From NCBI GenBank assembly GCA_947444195.1, contig CANEZL010000006.1, positions 1 through 64,000 of the forward strand: DNA of 64,000 bases. Direction: 5' to 3'. Made by a program: the position numbers and the translations under genes. This document shows positions 61,219-64,000 of this stretch, in pieces; within the stretch, counting starts at the first letter, position 1; each line of letters opens with the position of its first letter. Below the pieces are notes generated by a model that did no database searches, was not told where the DNA came from, and saw nothing but the letters and a program-made list of their open reading frames with translations. Source of the stretch: Methylobacteriaceae bacterium. Lineage in GTDB: Bacteria; Pseudomonadota; Alphaproteobacteria; Rhizobiales; Beijerinckiaceae.

Positions 61219-62466
61219 TCAAGGCTCCGCGAGCGGCAATCCCCGGCTCGGCGGCGACCAGTGCAGGTCGGGGGTCGAGGCGTAGAGGCCGCGGTGCGCC
61301 AGAACCGCGTAGGTGTCGGTCATCCCGGCGATGTAGTCGCTGATGCGGCGGGCGATCCTGGCCTCCGGGGCGCCCGCGAGGCCGGCGCGCCACTCCTCCG
61401 GCATCCGGGCTGGGTCGGCCCGGAAGGCGGCGAAGAGGTCGGCCACGATGGCGTTGGCCTTGGCGCGCACCGCCATCACGCCGGGATGGCGGTACATCCT
61501 CGCGTAGAGGAAGCGCTTGATGTCGGCATCGGCCGCCGCGATCCGCTCCGAGAAGGCGATGACCGGGGCGTCCGCCGCGCGGATGTCCGCGACGCAGGCC
61601 GGTTGCAGCCGCGCGATCCGGGCGCTGCCCTCCGCGATCAGGTCCTCGACGAAGCGGGTGATGACCCGGCGCGCCAATTCGTGGATCTTTCGCGATGGCT
61701 CCAGGCCCGGATACAGGCCCTCGATCTCGTCGAGGAGGCCGGCGAGGAACGGCACCGCGGCGAGGTCCGCGAGGTCGAACAGGCCGGCCCGCAGGCCGTC
61801 GTCGAGGTCGTGCGCGTCGTAGGCGATGTCGTCGGCGAGCGCCGCGACCTGCGCCTCCGGCCCGGCATGGTGGTCGAGTTCCAGGGGGAAGAGCGCGTCG
61901 AATTCGAGGATCGCGGCCGGGATGCCGGCGCGCCGGTAGCGCGGCGTCGGGGTGCCGTCGGGGCCGAGCAGCGGGCCGTTGTGCTTGACGAGGCCCTCCA
62001 GGGTCTCCCAGGCGAGGTTCAGGCCGTCGAAGCCGGCATAGCGCCGCTCCAGCCGCGTCACGATGCGCAGGGCCTGTGCGTTGTGGTCGAAGCCGCCGAA
62101 GGGCGCCATGCAGGCGTCGAGCGCGTCCTCGCCGGTATGCCCGAAGCAGGTGTGGCCGAGGTCGTGGCTCAGCGCCAGCGCCTCGGCGAGATCCTCGTCG
62201 AGGCCGAGCGAGCGGGCGAGCGCGCGGGCCACCTGCGCCACCTCCAGGGTGTGGGTGAGCCGGGTGCGGTAGTGGTCGCCCTCGTGGTGCACGAAGACCT
62301 GGGTCTTGTGCTTGAGCCGCCGGAAGGCGGTGGAATGCACGATGCGGTCGCGGTCGCGCTGGAAGTCGCTGCGGGTGGGCGAGCCGGGCTCCGGGATCAG
62401 GCGTCCGCGCGTGCGGGCCGGATCGGTGGCGTAGGGCGCCCGCCAGCGCTCACCGGGCGGACGCAC
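61219..62466 (-). CDS. dgt: Deoxyguanosinetriphosphate triphosphohydrolase-like protein
   Basis: 415 residues from a GTG at 62466 with GGGAGG just upstream; further upstream the frame is antisense to erpA. The N-terminal family segment [20 protein letters not shown] precedes the HD domain: [20 protein letters not shown], the HD motif [17 protein letters not shown], and [20 protein letters not shown]. It hydrolyses dNTPs to deoxynucleoside and triphosphate and helps balance the dNTP pool. Divergent from erpA, as in many Alphaproteobacteria. The GTG choice is reasonable but not certain. Confidence 0.93.
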   Translation of the reverse strand: MRPPGERWRAPYATDPARTRGRLIPEPGSPTRSDFQRDRDRIVHSTAFRRLKHKTQVFVHHEGDHYRTRLTHTLEVAQVARALARSLGLDEDLAEALALSHDLGHTCFGHTGEDALDACMAPFGGFDHNAQALRIVTRLERRYAGFDGLNLAWETLEGLVKHNGPLLGPDGTPTPRYRRAGIPAAILEFDALFPLELDHHAGPEAQVAALADDIAYDAHDLDDGLRAGLFDLADLAAVPFLAGLLDEIEGLYPGLEPSRKIHELARRVITRFVEDLIAEGSARIARLQPACVADIRAADAPVIAFSERIAAADADIKRFLYARMYRHPGVMAVRAKANAIVADLFAAFRADPARMPEEWRAGLAGAPEARIARRISDYIAGMTDTYAVLAHRGLYASTPDLHWSPPSRGLPLAEP

Positions 62467-62623
62467 GCCGCCTCCCTGTTCCCGCCGCCTCGATGAGCGT
62501 CCGCATGGTTCCCCCTCGCGCACCGCGTTGCGGTGCCCCGCCTGCATCCATATCTTGGGGCGATGCGGCGCACGGCAATCGCCGGGCGCGCGCGGTGCAC
62601 AGCTCTCCGGTTCGCAGAAGCCC

Positions 62624-62995
62624 ATGACCGAAGCGACGATGACCGAAGCGACGACGATCGAACCCGCGGCGACCGAGGTCGTCCTCACTTCCCGCGCCGC
62701 CAAGCGGATCAACGAGATCATGGGGGCCGAGCCGCCGGGCTCGTCCCTGCGCATCTCGGTGAACGGCGGCGGCTGCTCCGGCTTCTCCTACGCCTTCGAC
62801 ATCGCCCGGGACCGGGCGGACCAGGACGTGGCGATCGAGCGGGACGGGGCGACCGTCATCATCGATCCGGTCTCGCTGGAATACATGGCCGGCTCGACCA
62901 TCGATTTCGTCAACGACCTGATCGGCCAGTCCTTCAAGATCGTGAATCCCCTGGCCACCGCCTCCTGCGGCTGCGGCACCTCCTTCTCGATCTGA
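62624..62995 (+). CDS. erpA: A-type iron-sulphur cluster carrier ErpA
   Basis: 123 residues from the ATG at 62624. Cluster cysteines are Cys51 (GGGCSGFSY), Cys115 and Cys117 (SCGCGTSF). [13 protein letters not shown] and the [20 protein letters not shown] segment are typical. ErpA hands 4Fe-4S clusters to apo-proteins such as BioB (28861-29874). The first five codons, ATGACCGAAGCGACG, are exactly duplicated (62624-62638 and 62639-62653), so there are two in-frame ATGs and the true start may be the second. Confidence 0.94.
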   Translation: MTEATMTEATTIEPAATEVVLTSRAAKRINEIMGAEPPGSSLRISVNGGGCSGFSYAFDIARDRADQDVAIERDGATVIIDPVSLEYMAGSTIDFVNDLIGQSFKIVNPLATASCGCGTSFSI

Positions 62996-63003
62996 CCGCC
63001 GCC

Positions 63004-63035
63004 GATCCGTCGATCGTGATCGATCCGTCGATCGT
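63004..63035. repeat. Short direct repeat after erpA
   Basis: GATCCGTCGATCGT occurs at 63004-63017 and 63022-63035, both partly palindromic (GATCGATC between). It may be the 3' region of the erpA message. No T run follows. Confidence 0.5.
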
Positions 63036-63197
63036 GGGCGATCCGTTGCGCGCGCATGACAGGTGCGGGCCCGCGCGCGTCGCGGCGCGGTGCCGCGATT
63101 GCGCGCCGCCGCGAAGTGCGGCACGGATGAGGGCGGCCGGCATGCGGGCCGTCCGCCTCCCCCATCGCATCTCGCCGTCGGCGATCCGGACACGATC

Positions 63198-64000
63198 ATG
63201 AATCATCCGAAAGGCTGCGCCCGGCTCGGGCAGGGCCGCGCCCGGCTTGGTCTTGGTCGTGCCCGTCTCGCACGGGCGGTCGCGGCGCCCGCCCTCGCTT
63301 GGTCCCTCGCCCTGCCGGGAGCCGCCGGCCTCCTCGCCGTCCCCGCCCCCGCGCAGGAGGCGGCCTCCGCGGTGCAGGACGTGACGCTCGCCGACGTGCT
63401 CCTGCCGCTCGGCGGCACGCAGGTGCGGGCGCCCAAGGTCACGGTGAGCGGCACCCGCCTCTCGAAGGACGAGCTCACCGCGCTCCTGCGCGCGGACGCG
63501 CCCGAGCCCTGGCCCGCCCGCCTCGCCCGGCTGGAGGCGTCCAGCATCTCGGCCCCCGTCCTCATCGCGGAACGGCTCGGCCCCGGCGCGGCGCGCCAGA
63601 GCGTCACCTACCGCGAGGTCACCGCCCGCGACGTGCGGGCCGGGCGCATCGCCGAGCTGACCTCCTCCGGCGCGGCGCTCACGGCGGGCGAGGGTCCCGA
63701 GACCGGCACCGGAACCTACGGGCCGATCCGGGCGACCGACGTGGACCTCGCCGCCCTCGCCCGCCTCTACGCGGTGCCCGGCGACGGCAAGGGCACGGTG
63801 CAGCGCCTCTACGCCACCGTCCAGGTCTCGGACGTGGTCTACAGCGATCCGTCGGGCACCACGGTGAAGCTCGGCCGGCTGGAGGGCCGCGACCTCGGCG
63901 GCCGGCAGGTGCCGGCCGGCTGGAGCGGCGCCCTCGACGCGGTGGTGGCGGGGCTCGCCGCCGTCAGCCCGGAGCCGGAGGCCGCCCCCCTGCCCCCGGC
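63198..64000 (+). CDS. Exported protein of unknown function, 3' end beyond the window
   Basis: The frame is open from the ATG at 63198 to base 64000 (267 codons) without a stop. The N-terminus is unusually Arg/Leu/Gly-repetitive (RLGQGRARLGLGRARL), followed by a signal-like hydrophobic stretch (APALAWSLALPGAAGLLAVP) and an Ala-Gln site near residue 53. The mature part reads VQDVTLADVLLPLGGTQVRA, SVTYREVTARDVRAGRIAEL and YGPIRATDVDLAALARLYAV, a beta-rich protein without a recognised domain. It should be periplasmic. The start may lie a little downstream of the repeats. Confidence 0.65.
   Translation, partial: MNHPKGCARLGQGRARLGLGRARLARAVAAPALAWSLALPGAAGLLAVPAPAQEAASAVQDVTLADVLLPLGGTQVRAPKVTVSGTRLSKDELTALLRADAPEPWPARLARLEASSISAPVLIAERLGPGAARQSVTYREVTARDVRAGRIAELTSSGAALTAGEGPETGTGTYGPIRATDVDLAALARLYAVPGDGKGTVQRLYATVQVSDVVYSDPSGTTVKLGRLEGRDLGGRQVPAGWSGALDAVVAGLAAVSPEPEAAPLPP

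Noticed and set aside
1..64000. CRISPR arrays, tRNA/rRNA genes, complete insertion sequences or prophage
   Set aside because: No regularly spaced repeats, no cloverleaf-like intergenic folds, no transposase, integrase or phage structural proteins were seen.

Overview
The window is a high-GC, gene-dense chromosomal segment of an alphaproteobacterium, most likely Hyphomicrobiales and, on gene content and order, Methylobacteriaceae (Methylobacterium/Methylorubrum type). The grounds are the fliF-fliG-fliH-fliN-flbD operon with sciP (DUF1153) just upstream, the dgt/argS/SPOR/nagZ/tatABC block with a divergent erpA, a class I phaC, a KpsE-like capsule exporter, and dispersed palindromic repeats of a kind common in this order. 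The species assignment is inference. No rRNA, tRNA, CRISPR array, complete insertion sequence or prophage was seen.

Layout. 1-6.9 kb: tail of a polysaccharide export protein, an ABC binding protein, a convergent small phosphatase, an orphan TRAP binding protein, a candidate alpha-r8/MmgR-like small RNA, a ClC exchanger and an HDAC-family hydrolase. 7.0-11.2 kb: an accessory strip with repeats, remnants of a VapX/VapD-like pair, ribB with a degenerate second domain, aroC, a HigBA-type toxin-antitoxin pair, and a stand-alone McrB-N-like gene coupled to anmK. 11.2-34.4 kb: housekeeping and envelope genes: anmK, tyrS, an aminotransferase, a YhdP/AsmA-like giant, a Bcp peroxiredoxin, an M23 peptidase, prfB read through a programmed +1 frameshift, phaC, FadL, an FAH-family enzyme, bioB, an orphan histidine kinase, a TVP38 protein, a PmtA-like methyltransferase and mnmA.

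34.6-47.0 kb is flagellar: fliK with a sigma-54-type promoter, flgD, sciP, fliF-G-H-N-flbD and, after a capsule-export gene on the other strand, fliP in an operon with a ferredoxin-like and a flippase-like gene. Candidate CtrA sites precede sciP and fliF, so CtrA, its inhibitor SciP, and the sigma-54 activator FlbD appear to form a local control module. 47.1-52.4 kb holds a lipid A very-long-chain fatty acid (VLCFA) set (FabF-like, FabG-like, alcohol dehydrogenase, LpxXL-like) with two small exported proteins. 52.7-63.0 kb is the conserved tatC-tatB-tatA-nagZ-SPOR-argS ... dgt / erpA block. It lacks scpAB between nagZ and tatA, and it carries an insertion of a Gly/Tyr-rich exported protein and an M20-family hydrolase that has lost most metal ligands. 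The window ends inside an exported protein of unknown function.

Family names were assigned by reading motifs and recalling families; no database search was run.
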